A stretch of 43,230 bases of DNA from NCBI GenBank assembly GCA_903877385.1, contig CAIRDP010000006.1, positions 1 to 43,230 of the forward strand. The letters run 5' to 3'. The DNA comes from an uncultured Bacteroidales bacterium. GTDB lineage: Bacteria; Bacteroidota; Bacteroidia; Bacteroidales; FEN-979. Below are positions 1 to 8,621 of this stretch, piece by piece (positions within the stretch are counted from its first letter, which is position 1; each line of letters begins with the position of its first letter). Below the pieces are notes generated by a model, which searched no databases, was not told the origin of the DNA, and saw only the letters and a list, made by a program, of their open reading frames with translations. The position numbers and the translations under genes were made by a program.

Positions 1-38
1 GATATGGCCCCCCTCTGGGAGTTGGAAAAAGAAAACGA

Positions 39-89
39 TTCGAAGGCAGCGGATCATGATCCGCTGCCTTCGAACACTCCCCGGAGTGT
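39..89. repeat. 36-bp perfect palindrome followed by a second inverted repeat
   Basis: Bases 39-56 are the exact reverse complement of 57-74, so 39-74 is a perfect 36-bp palindrome with no spacer (outer arms TTCGAAGGCAGC, centre GATCATGATC). A second inverted repeat follows directly: ACACTCC (74-80), a CC spacer, GGAGTGT (83-89). The element is GC-rich compared with the AT-rich leader of the next gene. It may be a terminator for a gene left of the window, though no T-run follows on the plus strand, or an extragenic palindromic repeat. There is no gene in 1-210 apart from this element and the glnS leader. Confidence 0.75.
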
Positions 90-160
90 CAAACAGTTAA
101 CCGTGGCTTAATTATTTTACAGAAAAAAAGTTGCACATCTCCTGTTTTCCTAATTTTCAG

Positions 161-168
161 TAGCTTTG
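161..168 (+). promoter_or_regulatory. Putative -7 element for glnS
   Basis: TAGCTTTG fits the Bacteroidota -7 consensus TAnnTTTG and lies 42 nt before the glnS start codon. No convincing TTG -33 element sits at the usual spacing, so the call rests on the -7 box and position alone. Confidence 0.35.
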
Positions 169-210
169 CAGCCTTATTCGCAGCAGCGAACACAGTAATT
201 TCAATATACA

Positions 211-1896
211 ATGGAAGAGAATAATACCAAAGACGAAATTCCGGGAAGGTCGCTGAATTTTATTGAGGAAATCATCGAAGAGGATCTTCGTTCGGGGAAA
301 AACGGGAACAGGGTACACACCCGTTTTCCGCCTGAGCCAAACGGCTACCTTCATATAGGCCATGCAAAATCAATATGCCTTAATTTCGGACTTGGAAAGA
401 AATATAACGGAAAAACCAACCTGCGTTTCGACGATACCAATCCTGTTAAAGAGGATGTTGAATACGTTGATTCAATCAAGGAAGATGTAAAATGGCTGGG
501 CTTCGACTGGGAGGACCGCGAATTTTATGCTTCAGATTATTTTGAGCAGCTTTATGAATTCGCCCTGATCCTGATCCGCAAAGGCAAGGCTTATGTGTGC
601 GATATGAGCGCAGATGAGATAAGCGAAACCAGGGGCACTCCTACCCGGCCGGGCAAGGAAAGTCCGTTCAGGAACAGGACAGTGGATGAAAACATCGACT
701 TGTTTTCACACATGCGTGCCGGGGAATTTCCCGACGGGGCCAAAGTGCTGAGGGCAAAAATCGATATGTCATCCCCGAACATGCATATGAGGGATCCGAT
801 CATATACAGGATCATTCATACTTCACATCACCGCACAGGTGATACATGGTGCATTTACCCCATGTATGATTTTGCCCACGGACAATCAGATTCCATCGAA
901 AAAATCACACATTCCATATGTACCCTTGAATTCGAGGTTCACAGGCCTTTTTATGATTGGCTAATCCAGGAGATCGGCATTTATGCCCCCCGGCAAATAG
1001 AATTTGCCCGTTTGAACCTCAGCTATACCGTGATGAGCAAAAGAAAGCTTCTGGAGCTTGTACAGAATAAATTTGTGAGCGGATGGGACGATCCCCGTAT
1101 GCCTACGATATGCGGCCTGCGCAGGCGAGGCTATACCCCCGAAGCTATAAGAAACTTTGCCGATACCATAGGTGTGGCCAAAAGGGATAATGTCATTGAC
1201 ATAAACCTTCTGGAATTTTGCATACGGGAAGATCTCAACGCCAGGGCATCCCGCGTCATGGGAGTGCTTAATCCTTTAAAAATCGTGCTTGATAATTTTC
1301 CCGAGGACCTGGTGGAAGAAATGGAAGCCGTGAATAACCCCGAAAACCCTTCGGCAGGAATAAGAAAAGTTCCTTTTTCAAAAGAGTTATATATTGAAGA
1401 GGAAGATTTCATGGAAAATCCCCAGGGTAAATTTTTCAGGCTGTCGCCAGGGAAAGAAGTGAGGCTGCGTTCGGCTTATATTATTAAATGTGAGTCAGTT
1501 ATAAAAGATCCTATAAGTGGCAGGATCAGGGAAGTACATTGTACGTATGACCCCTTGACCAAAAGCGGTATGCCCGAGAGCAACAGGAAGGTTAAAGGAA
1601 CCCTACATTGGGTTTCGGTGAAACATGCCCTGAAAGCTGAGATCAGGCTTTATGACAGGCTTTTTACCGTTGAGAACCCTGATAATGCGGAGGAAGGAAA
1701 GACTTATATTGATTATCTGAATCCTGATTCCCTGCAGGTAAAGACAGGCTATATAGAACCTTCGGTTAAACAGGTCTTACCTCTCGACAAACTACAGTTT
1801 GAACGCCTGGGATACTTCAGCGTTGATTATGATTCAACAGCCGAAAACCTTGTTTTTAATTGCGTTGTTACTCTAAAAGATAAACGCCCGAAATAA
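211..1896 (+). CDS. glnS: Glutaminyl-tRNA synthetase
   Basis: A cytoplasmic class I aminoacyl-tRNA synthetase that charges tRNA-Gln with glutamine using ATP. The 561-residue product has the class I signature HIGH at residues 48-51 in the GlnRS/GluRS context [11 protein letters not shown], and a KMSKS-type loop VMSKRK near 274-279. The C-terminal third matches the anticodon-binding beta-barrel region (for example [12 protein letters not shown]). Length is normal for bacterial GlnRS. A tRNA-Gln gene lies 54 nt downstream, and glutamyl-tRNA synthetase is next on the opposite strand. Having GlnRS implies direct charging of tRNA-Gln; whether GatCAB is also present cannot be seen here. The AUG at 211 is the first in frame and gives a complete N-terminus. 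Confidence 0.97.
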   Translation: MEENNTKDEIPGRSLNFIEEIIEEDLRSGKNGNRVHTRFPPEPNGYLHIGHAKSICLNFGLGKKYNGKTNLRFDDTNPVKEDVEYVDSIKEDVKWLGFDWEDREFYASDYFEQLYEFALILIRKGKAYVCDMSADEISETRGTPTRPGKESPFRNRTVDENIDLFSHMRAGEFPDGAKVLRAKIDMSSPNMHMRDPIIYRIIHTSHHRTGDTWCIYPMYDFAHGQSDSIEKITHSICTLEFEVHRPFYDWLIQEIGIYAPRQIEFARLNLSYTVMSKRKLLELVQNKFVSGWDDPRMPTICGLRRRGYTPEAIRNFADTIGVAKRDNVIDINLLEFCIREDLNARASRVMGVLNPLKIVLDNFPEDLVEEMEAVNNPENPSAGIRKVPFSKELYIEEEDFMENPQGKFFRLSPGKEVRLRSAYIIKCESVIKDPISGRIREVHCTYDPLTKSGMPESNRKVKGTLHWVSVKHALKAEIRLYDRLFTVENPDNAEEGKTYIDYLNPDSLQVKTGYIEPSVKQVLPLDKLQFERLGYFSVDYDSTAENLVFNCVVTLKDKRPK

Positions 1897-1910
1897 AAAG
1901 CCAAATAAAT

Positions 1911-1941
1911 TTGAATTTTTGCTACAAGAGTAGTAATTTTG
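1911..1941 (+). promoter_or_regulatory. Promoter of the tRNA-Gln gene
   Basis: A TTG at 1911-1913 and TAATTTTG at 1934-1941 are separated by 20 nt, a near-ideal match to the Bacteroidota -33/-7 promoter (TTG, about 19-21 nt, TAnnTTTG). The tRNA starts 10 nt after the -7 box, consistent with a start site a few bases ahead of the mature 5' end. This is the clearest promoter in the window and supports assigning the phylum. Confidence 0.65.
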
Positions 1942-1950
1942 CACCCGCAT

Positions 1951-2023
1951 TGTCCGATGGTGTAATTGGCAACACGTCTGCCTCTGGAGCAGAAGAGTCT
2001 AGGTTCGATTCCTAGTCGGACAA
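1951..2023 (+). tRNA. tRNA-Gln (anticodon CUG)
   Basis: It folds as a full cloverleaf of 73 nt. The acceptor stem is 1951-1957 with 2016-2022 (7 bp); the D stem is GTGT/ACAC (1960-1963 with 1972-1975); the anticodon stem is TCTGC/GCAGA (1977-1981 with 1989-1993). The 7-nt loop CTCTGGA places anticodon CTG at 1984-1986, reading CAG glutamine codons. The T stem is CTAGG/CCTAG with a TTCGATT loop. The discriminator is A2023 and CCA is not encoded. It has a U1-A72 pair, like other glutamine tRNAs, but A73 where E. coli tRNA-Gln has G73. It lies between glnS and gltX. Confidence 0.95.
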
Positions 2024-2025
2024 CT

Positions 2026-2064
2026 AAAAGGCCTGAAAAATTGTGAAATTTTTCAGGCCTTTTT
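2026..2064 (+). terminator. Rho-independent terminator of tRNA-Gln
   Basis: A perfect 17-bp stem (2026-2042 with 2047-2063) closes on a 4-nt loop GTGA and ends in a T-run. It begins only 2 nt after the tRNA 3' end, so the tRNA is a monocistronic unit. The stem is symmetric with A and T flanks, so it could also act from the other side. Confidence 0.85.
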
Positions 2065-2512
2065 GCTTATACAGTATCCCGGGAACCTTCTTGCCAGAGC
2101 GAGTGACACTTAAAATACCGGTTTCCTGGCGGTCAAAATTTGATGGATATGCGGGGTTATAAAGCAGGTTTATCATCCGGGAATAACCCTGGCAGTTTAC
2201 CAGGTCGATCAGATGAACAACACTGGGAATAACTAAAGAATGAAGAAAAGAGAAAGTGCGGGATCAGAAGTGCAAGTACCCTATTTATGAACAAGGATTA
2301 TACGTTGTTTGCTTGCAGATTTCCATTCGCATCTTTGACCTCACATGTGATCAGGAATTTATCTGCATGGCAAACCGGCCATTAGTGCAAAAGCACAAAA
2401 TAAAATAAATATGTATTTCTTTATTTGTTTTTTTTAATTAGTCCCGGGAATCATGAACAAAAATAGGTTAACCGCTTACAAATAAGAAGTATAATTGACA
2501 GATGACGCAGGC
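2065..2512. other. 450-nt gap without a supported gene
   Basis: Stops interrupt all frames and I see no RNA fold I can support. One stretch near 2100-2145 (gtgacacttaaaatacc, then ggcggtcaaaattt) resembles in style the ends of IS21-family elements, but no transposase or second end is present, so at most it is a relic. A T-rich tract sits near 2420-2440, downstream of gltX stop on the other strand. Confidence 0.4.
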
Positions 2513-4036
2513 CTAGATATTTTTTAATCCTTTGGAAATTCTTTCAAGGAACTCATCCTTACCCAGTACAGCGGCGATATCCATCATGCCTGGTCCCTGG
2601 TTTGAACCGACAACCAGCAAACGAAGAGGATTCATGAGCTGGGCGGTTTTAATTTTTTTACCTGCAGTAAATTCTTCCACGAGAGCATGGAGGCTTTCTT
2701 TATTAAAAGGATCAAGGCCCTTGAGCATTGCTGAAAATTCTTCCAGGAAGGAGGAAGTCCCCTCCTGCCAGATCTTCAGTTTTACTTGAGGATCATAAGT
2801 GTCGGGCGCCCTGAAAAACAAGACGGAGTGTTTCCAGAGGTCGGGCAATAATTCCACTCTTTCCCTGATCAGGGAGATCACTTTCATAACATATTCAGGA
2901 TCTGCTGAAATTCCATTTGATCTCAATACAGGGTCCAGGTATGCATATAGTTCGGCCCCTGTTTTCAGCTGGATGAATTTATGATTGAACCAGCGTGCTT
3001 TTGCAGGGTCGAATTTAGCTCCTGCTTTGTTGATTTTATCAAGAGAAAAGCTACTGATAAGTTCATCTAAAGTGAAAATTTCCTGCTCAGTCCCGGGATT
3101 CCACCCAAGCAATGCCAGCATGTTGATGAAAGCTTCGGGAAGATACCCGTCTTCCTTATATCCATGGGAGACCTCACTTGCTGATGGATCTTTCCATTCA
3201 ATAGGAAAGACTGGAAACCCAAGCCGGTCGCCATCTCTCTTACTGAGTTTGCCATTGCCTTCGGGTTTCAGGATCAGCGGAAGATGGGCAAATTGCGGCA
3301 TGCTGTATTCCCAGCCAAAAAACCTGTATAAAAGCAGGTGCATTGGCGCCGAAGGGAGCCACTCCTCTCCCCTGATAACATGGGAGATCCGCATCAGGTA
3401 ATCATCAACTACATTCGCAAGGTGGTAGGTAGGCAGGCCATCGGATTTGAAAAGGACTTTATCGTCAAGCGAATCGGTAAGAACTTTAACCTCTCCCCTG
3501 ATCAGGTCATTGAAAATAACAGTGAGGTTTTCGGGAATAAGTATACGGATCACATATCGGTCGCCCCTGTCAATCCTCGACTTTACCTCATCCGCAGTCA
3601 TCGAAAGACTATTTTTCATTTGCAGTCTGGTTTTCATACCATACTGGAACTGCTCATGACCGTTTGAAAATTTATTCCGCGCATCTTCCAGCTCGGCAGC
3701 CGTGTCAAATGCAAGGTAAGCATGCCCCCGATCGAGTAAAATGCCGATGTATTCTTTATAAATTGCCGAGCGTTCCGACTGGCGGTACGGAGCATAAGGC
3801 CCGCCCTTGATCAAATCTTCGTCAAATTCAAGTCCGCACCATTGCAGGGATTTAATGATATAATCCTCCGCACCGGGAACGTACCTGTTTTGATCAGTAT
3901 CTTCGATCCTGAGAATAAATTTGCCATTATTTTGCCTGGCAAAAAGATAATTATACAATGCAGTCCTCACCCCTCCAAGGTGCAGGGGCCCGGTGGGGCT
4001 TGGGGCAAAGCGAACACGTATACCTGCTGTTTCCAT
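2513..4036 (-). CDS. gltX: Glutamyl-tRNA synthetase
   Basis: Charges tRNA-Glu with glutamate in the cytoplasm; class I synthetase. The product from the AUG at 4036 is 507 residues. It starts METAGIRVRFAPSPTG, the canonical GluRS opening, with HLGG at 19-22 replacing HIGH and the KMSKS loop KLSKR at 263-267. An in-frame start at 4093 would add 19 residues that do not fit the family, so the internal AUG is chosen; a purine-rich AGGA lies about 8 nt ahead of it. Convergent with glnS/tRNA-Gln and divergent from the DUF4175 gene with an 84-nt shared promoter region. Confidence 0.97.
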   Translation of the reverse strand: METAGIRVRFAPSPTGPLHLGGVRTALYNYLFARQNNGKFILRIEDTDQNRYVPGAEDYIIKSLQWCGLEFDEDLIKGGPYAPYRQSERSAIYKEYIGILLDRGHAYLAFDTAAELEDARNKFSNGHEQFQYGMKTRLQMKNSLSMTADEVKSRIDRGDRYVIRILIPENLTVIFNDLIRGEVKVLTDSLDDKVLFKSDGLPTYHLANVVDDYLMRISHVIRGEEWLPSAPMHLLLYRFFGWEYSMPQFAHLPLILKPEGNGKLSKRDGDRLGFPVFPIEWKDPSASEVSHGYKEDGYLPEAFINMLALLGWNPGTEQEIFTLDELISSFSLDKINKAGAKFDPAKARWFNHKFIQLKTGAELYAYLDPVLRSNGISADPEYVMKVISLIRERVELLPDLWKHSVLFFRAPDTYDPQVKLKIWQEGTSSFLEEFSAMLKGLDPFNKESLHALVEEFTAGKKIKTAQLMNPLRLLVVGSNQGPGMMDIAAVLGKDEFLERISKGLKNI

Positions 4037-4060
4037 GATAAATCCTCGAATTTTGGGAGG

Positions 4061-4093
4061 CAAAGGTAAGGTTATATCCTGTAAGCCCTGCAA
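4061..4093 (-). promoter_or_regulatory. Promoter of gltX
   Basis: On the minus strand TACCTTTG (4068 to 4061) matches TAnnTTTG, and a TTG (4093 to 4091) lies 22 nt upstream, slightly wider than the ideal spacing. The -7 box is 24 nt from the gltX AUG at 4036, which supports the shorter start because an AUG at 4093 would lie upstream of the promoter. Confidence 0.45.
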
Positions 4094-4098
4094 TTTCG

Positions 4099-4106
4099 TA
4101 ATTTTG
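4099..4106 (+). promoter_or_regulatory. Putative -7 element for the DUF4175 gene
   Basis: TAATTTTG matches TAnnTTTG 14 nt before the AUG at 4121. No good TTG is at -33. The implied leader is less than 10 nt, so translation would start near the 5' end of the mRNA. Confidence 0.35.
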
Positions 4107-4120
4107 CAGTTTTGATTCTG

Positions 4121-7100
4121 ATGGAAGGTGAAAACATCCTGATCAGTAAACTAAGTGAGTTTACCAGGAAATACTATAAGAATAAAATCATAAGAGGCAG
4201 TTTGATCAGCCTGGGTATACTTTTATCGCTATACCTAGCTGAGATATTGCTGGAGTACTTCAGTTACCTGCCATCCTTAACCCGGATTATCCTCGTTTAC
4301 TTTTATCTTGTTGTAAGTCTTGTTTGCGTGGGATTACAGATTATCAATCCCTTGCTGAAATACTTCAGTATAGCTAAAACGATAAGCAGGGAGCAGGCGG
4401 CTGCAATTGTCGGGGAGCATTTTAAAGAAATCGGGGATAAGCTTTTGAATACACTTCAGCTTATCGACCTGAAGAAAAATGCAGCTGAAAATATTGAGCT
4501 GCTTGTTGCTAGCATAAATCAGCGGATCAATGCCATCAGACCCCTTCCTTTTACAAAGAGTATCAACCTTAAAAACAACACAAAATATCTCAGTTACGTA
4601 ATTCCTCCACTGTTCGTTTTAATGCTATTGCTACTGGTAGCCCCTTCGATTGTGTCGGACCCCACACTCAGGCTTATTCGATACAACCGGAAGTTTACCC
4701 CCCCTGCCCTCTTCAGGATAATTATCTTGAATAAGGAACTCAAAGCTATGCAGCAGGAGGATTTTAATCTTCGGATCAGGATCGAAGGGACTGCGGTGCC
4801 CGAAGAAATATCTTTAAAAACTGGAAACTCGACCTTCGCCTTGAAGCGCGAAAGTGCAAGTTGTTATTCTTATTTATTCAAAGCCCTGCAGGCTGATACA
4901 AGATTTGTTTTTATTGCTGATGACAAGGAAACCGAGGAATATACAATTTCGGTTTATCCTACACCAATCATTTTAAACTTTGATGTCAGGCTGGATTATC
5001 CGGGGTATACAGGCAAGCAAAGTGAAACATTGAACAATATCGGAGATGTCGTTGTTCCTGAAGGAACACTGATAACCTGGAATGTTTATACCCGAGACGT
5101 TACTACAGTTAAATTCAGGATATCGGATGAAATCATAAACCTTGGGAAAACTGCTTCGAATGTGTTTACCTGTTCAAAGAAGGTTATGGAATCTTTGAGA
5201 TATTCAATTTTCCAGGAAAACCAGTATGCAAGAAACCCCGATTCGTTAAATTTCATGATAGGTGTCATTAAAGATGCGTTTCCTGAGATTTCGCTGAAAG
5301 AAAACAGGGATACCGGGATTAACAGTAAGCTGTTTTTTCAGGGAACAATAAAGGACGACTACGGCTTTACCAGGTTGAATTTTGTTCTTTCTCAAAAGAA
5401 ACAAAATGACAGCGTGAATAAAGTTATTCGTTCAGAGGAGATTGCTATTGAAAAAATGAATACTTCTCAGGTTTATTATGAGGCTCTCGACCTTTCTGCC
5501 TTAGATCTTTATCCTGGAGATAAGTTCAAGTATTATTTCGAAGTTTGGGACAATGATGGAATTAGAGGACCAAAATCGGCAAGGACGGAGTTTTTAAATT
5601 TTGAGATTCCTTCTTTGGAAAAAATTGCTGAAACAACTGATAAAAATGCTGAGAATCTGAAAAAAGGACTTGATGAAAGCCTTAAGGATGCAAAGGATAT
5701 TGGAAAATCGATTGATGAAATCAATAAACGGATGATCGAACAGAATGATGTTTCATGGAAAGAGAAAAAGAAAATTGAGGATGTCATTAAGGCAAACGAG
5801 AAGATAGTCAAACAGGTAGAGGATTTTAAGGAAAACAACTCAAAAAACATTAATTCTGAGAAACAGTATCTCGAGACGAGTGAGAGGATTCTTGAAAAGC
5901 AGAAACAGCTCAATGAACTTGCCAACCAGCTGCTTACCGAGGAAATGAAAAGAACGATACAGGAAATGAAAGATTTGTTAAATCAGATGGACAAGAATAA
6001 GTTAAATGACCTCCTGCCCAGGATGAAGCAAATGAGTAACGAGCTGGAAAAAGAACTTGATCGTAATCTGCAGTTGTTTAAGCAGCTGGAGTTTGAAAGA
6101 AAACTGGAGAATAATTCCAATGAGCTTCAGAAACTTTCGGAAGAGCAAAAGAATCTTGCAGACAAAACTGCCGAGAAAAAGGAAACTGATGATCAGCTTA
6201 AGAAACAACAGGAAAATATACAGCAAAAGTTTGATACAATCAAAATGGCCATCAACGAATTGCAAAAACAAGGCCAGGAGCTTGAAGAGCCTGTGGATTT
6301 GAAGAGTACCGAAGAAACAAGGGAATTAATCGTTAAGCAGTTGGGTGAAAACCAGGAAATGATGAAATCGGGAAAAATGAAGAATGCATCTAAAAACCAG
6401 AAAGAAACTGCAAAGGAGATGAAGGAACTGGCCCAAAAATTGGAAAACCTGGAAGAAAGTGCTGATGAGGAGGCTCAGTCTGAAGACGAGGGAGCTTTGA
6501 AATTGTTATTACAGGACCTGAATAAATTGTCATTTGAGCAGGAAGATTTGATCTACCGTACTATGAGTATTAACAGGAACGACCCCAGGTTTTTACAGCT
6601 TATTGACGACCAGAAGCAAATCAAAGATAAATTCAGGAGCATAGAAGATACGCTTTCGAAAATTGCCAGGAGGGAGATCTCGATGAAAGGGATTATTATG
6701 AAGGAGGTATCGGCAGTGAACGATAATCTTTTGTCTTCTGAGAAGGCTTTGGCTGACAGGGTAATACCAACAGCAACGGGCAGACAGCAATATGCGATGA
6801 CCAGTATGAATAACCTGTCTTTACTTCTGGATGAGGCTTTAAGGCAAATGAATGAACAGGCAGATAAAGGCAAGAACAGCAATTCGAGCAGTTCCTGCAA
6901 AAAGCCCGGGAAACCTGGAGGAAAAAAGAGCATGAGTTCTATGCGTCAGATACAGCAGGAAATGAGCAATAGCCTGGAAAAGTTACGACAGGGAATGAAT
7001 AAGTCTAAGTCAGGACAAAGTCAAAGCAGGAGTGAAGAAGATGCTGCAGACAAAGAAATTGCAAGAATGGCTGGGGAGCAGGAAGCAATACGAAAGGCTC

Positions 7101-7471
7101 TGCAGGAATATGAAAATGCCTTAAAAGAGCAGGGATCTAAAGATAACGGGAACCTGAAACCTATCCTTGACGATATGGAGAAGAACGAGAAGGATGTTTT
7201 GAATAAAAGAATAGGCCAGGAAACGATAAACCGGCAGCAAAGGATAGTAACCCGTATGCTTGAGTCGGAAAAAGCAGAGGAGCAAAGGGAAAAGGAAGAA
7301 AAAAGAGAATCAACTGAGGCAAAAAATCAGGTTTTAAGTAACCCTGCGGGAAATTTGGAGTATAAGAAGAGTACTGGTAAAGGAAAGGATATTATTAATT
7401 TTACACCTGCACCAGTCAATTTTTATTACAGGAGCAAGGCATCGGAGTATATTTTAAAAATAGGAAAATAG
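4121..7471 (+). CDS. DUF4175 family membrane-anchored coiled-coil protein
   Basis: A 1116-residue protein typical of Bacteroidota. The N-terminus has two hydrophobic segments (roughly 30-50 and 60-85) and a third near 160-180. A region of about 300 residues with beta-rich character follows, including a motif with DVRLDYPGYTGK. From about residue 500 to 1020 it is a long charged coiled coil full of Lys, Glu, Gln and Asn, with Met-rich helices (MKQMSNELEKELDR). The function of the family is not established; a membrane-anchored scaffold or envelope role is inference. AUG 4121 is preferred over the in-frame TTG at 4112. It leads an operon with the HATPase gene (1-nt gap) and ybeY. Confidence 0.8.
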   Translation: MEGENILISKLSEFTRKYYKNKIIRGSLISLGILLSLYLAEILLEYFSYLPSLTRIILVYFYLVVSLVCVGLQIINPLLKYFSIAKTISREQAAAIVGEHFKEIGDKLLNTLQLIDLKKNAAENIELLVASINQRINAIRPLPFTKSINLKNNTKYLSYVIPPLFVLMLLLLVAPSIVSDPTLRLIRYNRKFTPPALFRIIILNKELKAMQQEDFNLRIRIEGTAVPEEISLKTGNSTFALKRESASCYSYLFKALQADTRFVFIADDKETEEYTISVYPTPIILNFDVRLDYPGYTGKQSETLNNIGDVVVPEGTLITWNVYTRDVTTVKFRISDEIINLGKTASNVFTCSKKVMESLRYSIFQENQYARNPDSLNFMIGVIKDAFPEISLKENRDTGINSKLFFQGTIKDDYGFTRLNFVLSQKKQNDSVNKVIRSEEIAIEKMNTSQVYYEALDLSALDLYPGDKFKYYFEVWDNDGIRGPKSARTEFLNFEIPSLEKIAETTDKNAENLKKGLDESLKDAKDIGKSIDEINKRMIEQNDVSWKEKKKIEDVIKANEKIVKQVEDFKENNSKNINSEKQYLETSERILEKQKQLNELANQLLTEEMKRTIQEMKDLLNQMDKNKLNDLLPRMKQMSNELEKELDRNLQLFKQLEFERKLENNSNELQKLSEEQKNLADKTAEKKETDDQLKKQQENIQQKFDTIKMAINELQKQGQELEEPVDLKSTEETRELIVKQLGENQEMMKSGKMKNASKNQKETAKEMKELAQKLENLEESADEEAQSEDEGALKLLLQDLNKLSFEQEDLIYRTMSINRNDPRFLQLIDDQKQIKDKFRSIEDTLSKIARREISMKGIIMKEVSAVNDNLLSSEKALADRVIPTATGRQQYAMTSMNNLSLLLDEALRQMNEQADKGKNSNSSSSCKKPGKPGGKKSMSSMRQIQQEMSNSLEKLRQGMNKSKSGQSQSRSEEDAADKEIARMAGEQEAIRKALQEYENALKEQGSKDNGNLKPILDDMEKNEKDVLNKRIGQETINRQQRIVTRMLESEKAEEQREKEEKRESTEAKNQVLSNPAGNLEYKKSTGKGKDIINFTPAPVNFYYRSKASEYILKIGK

Positions 7472-7472
7472 T

Positions 7473-7961
7473 ATGAAAAGAGACTACAGGGAAATCTCTG
7501 TCAAGGGTAAAAAGGAACTATATAAACTGGAAAGGTTTATAGAAGAGATATGTGATTTTCATAATATTAACAATGAGTATTTTGGTAATATCTTGCTGGC
7601 ATCAACTGAAGCGGCGAACATTTTAATATCCGTTTCTAACAAGGAAACTGCCACAGGGCTGGCAGTAACGTTTGAAAAGACGATGAAGGGTTTTACTTTT
7701 AAGCTAAAATTTTTGGAGCAAAGTATTCTTATCGAGCAGGAAAACTATCTTGAACAGGAAATTAGAAAACATAAACTGGCAAAGGAAATTTATATTGTTA
7801 AAGCCCTTGCCGATGAAGTGACCATTTCAGTCAAAGGTGAGTCAATAACCCTGACTTTTTATGTCTCAAGCATGAATTATGAAAAATCTCTGCAAAGGAT
7901 AAACAGGTTAAAAGAGTACTGGGTACAGAAGACCAGCACGGTGAATAAAAGTGATGAGTAA
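7473..7961 (+). CDS. Small ATP-binding protein, RsbW-like histidine kinase fold (HATPase)
   Basis: A 162-residue soluble protein. In Bacteroidota a small HATPase_c/anti-sigma-factor-like protein often sits between the DUF4175 gene and ybeY, and this product fits in length and in the segment NEYFGNILLASTEAANI, which resembles the N-box helix of GHKL ATPases (an Asn/Glu followed by EAANI). The G1/G2 boxes are weak by eye. If the assignment holds it could bind an anti-anti-sigma partner, but none is seen here. The stop overlaps the ybeY start by 8 nt, so the two are probably translationally coupled. Confidence 0.6.
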   Translation: MKRDYREISVKGKKELYKLERFIEEICDFHNINNEYFGNILLASTEAANILISVSNKETATGLAVTFEKTMKGFTFKLKFLEQSILIEQENYLEQEIRKHKLAKEIYIVKALADEVTISVKGESITLTFYVSSMNYEKSLQRINRLKEYWVQKTSTVNKSDE

Positions 7962-8385
7962 AAGCATTCATTTTTTTGTAAACAGGGTTAAATATGCTGT
8001 TAAGAATAAGGGAGAACTTATATTGTGGCTTGATGATGTTATAAGCGATTTTGAAAAACAGTCAGGTGAGATAAACTTTATTGTAACGAACGACAAATCA
8101 ATTAATAAAATAAATATACAATATTTAAATACGGATACGTTTACTGACGTTATTACTTTTAATTTTTCAGAGGAGGATGCGGTTGTCAGCGGTGATGTAT
8201 ATATAAGCATTGAAAGAGTTGAGGAAAATGCAAAGAAATTCAGGGTTAGTGTGGAAGAAGAATTCAGGAGAATTTTAATTCATGGAATTTTGCATTTATT
8301 GGGTTATAATGACAGTGTAGCGAAAGACAAGAGAAGGATGACACGGCTTGAGAATAAATTTTTAAGAAGGTACAACCAGGAATAA
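7954..8385 (+). CDS. ybeY: Endoribonuclease YbeY (16S rRNA maturation, metalloprotein)
   Basis: A single-strand endoribonuclease needed for 16S rRNA 3' processing and ribosome quality control in bacteria. The 143-residue product has the family core TDVITFNF, then GDVYISIERV and HGILHLLGYND. In the zinc motif H-x3-H-x5-H, the first two His are present (H110, H114) but the third position is Asp120. Bacteroidota YbeY proteins commonly have D here, so this is probably a lineage feature, not a defect. AUG 7954 is preferred to GTG 7951. Overlaps the preceding gene by 8 nt. Confidence 0.93.
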   Translation: MSKSIHFFVNRVKYAVKNKGELILWLDDVISDFEKQSGEINFIVTNDKSINKINIQYLNTDTFTDVITFNFSEEDAVVSGDVYISIERVEENAKKFRVSVEEEFRRILIHGILHLLGYNDSVAKDKRRMTRLENKFLRRYNQE

Positions 8386-8400
8386 ACGTGTTGTATTGAA

Positions 8401-8439
8401 ATGGTCGCGTTGTAGTACTTAGTATATCAACGCGATCAT
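8401..8439. terminator. 12-bp inverted repeat between ybeY and mnmG
   Basis: ATGGTCGCGTTG (8401-8412) pairs with CAACGCGATCAT (8428-8439) over 12 bp with one G-U, around a 15-nt loop. Only a short TTTT follows at 8442-8445, so it may be a weak terminator for the ybeY operon or a protein-binding dyad. The rest of 8386-8621 holds only the parS site and the mnmG leader. Confidence 0.5.
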
Positions 8440-8562
8440 GTGTTTTAAGAGGTTTAGCAAAAGAACATTTTTCCTGCAATATCGTAAATTAGAAATCATA
8501 TGCATTGAAAAATTAAAGAACTTGAGTTGAATAGACGATGATAAAATTACAATGTATAATAA

Positions 8563-8578
8563 TGTTTCACGTGGAACC
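8563..8578. promoter_or_regulatory. parS-like ParB binding site upstream of mnmG
   Basis: TGTTTCACGTGGAACC matches the near-universal bacterial parS sequence (TGTTNCACGTGNAACA) at every specified position but the last. It lies 43 nt before the mnmG AUG. A second site of the same type follows mnmG. parS nucleates ParB-CTP spreading and origin segregation and is usually found near oriC. Confidence 0.8.
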
Positions 8579-8621
8579 AAATTGGGACGAAAAAGTTCAG
8601 GAGAAGAGGTATTGAGGACTT

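Noticed and set aside
2090-2150. IS21-end-like sequence between tRNA-Gln and gltX
   Set aside because: The likeness is only in style, from memory. There is no matching second end, target-site duplication or transposase remnant.
8281-8313. Missing third zinc-ligand His in YbeY
   Set aside because: Asp at this position is common in Bacteroidota YbeY proteins as far as I recall, so it is not a sign of a broken gene.
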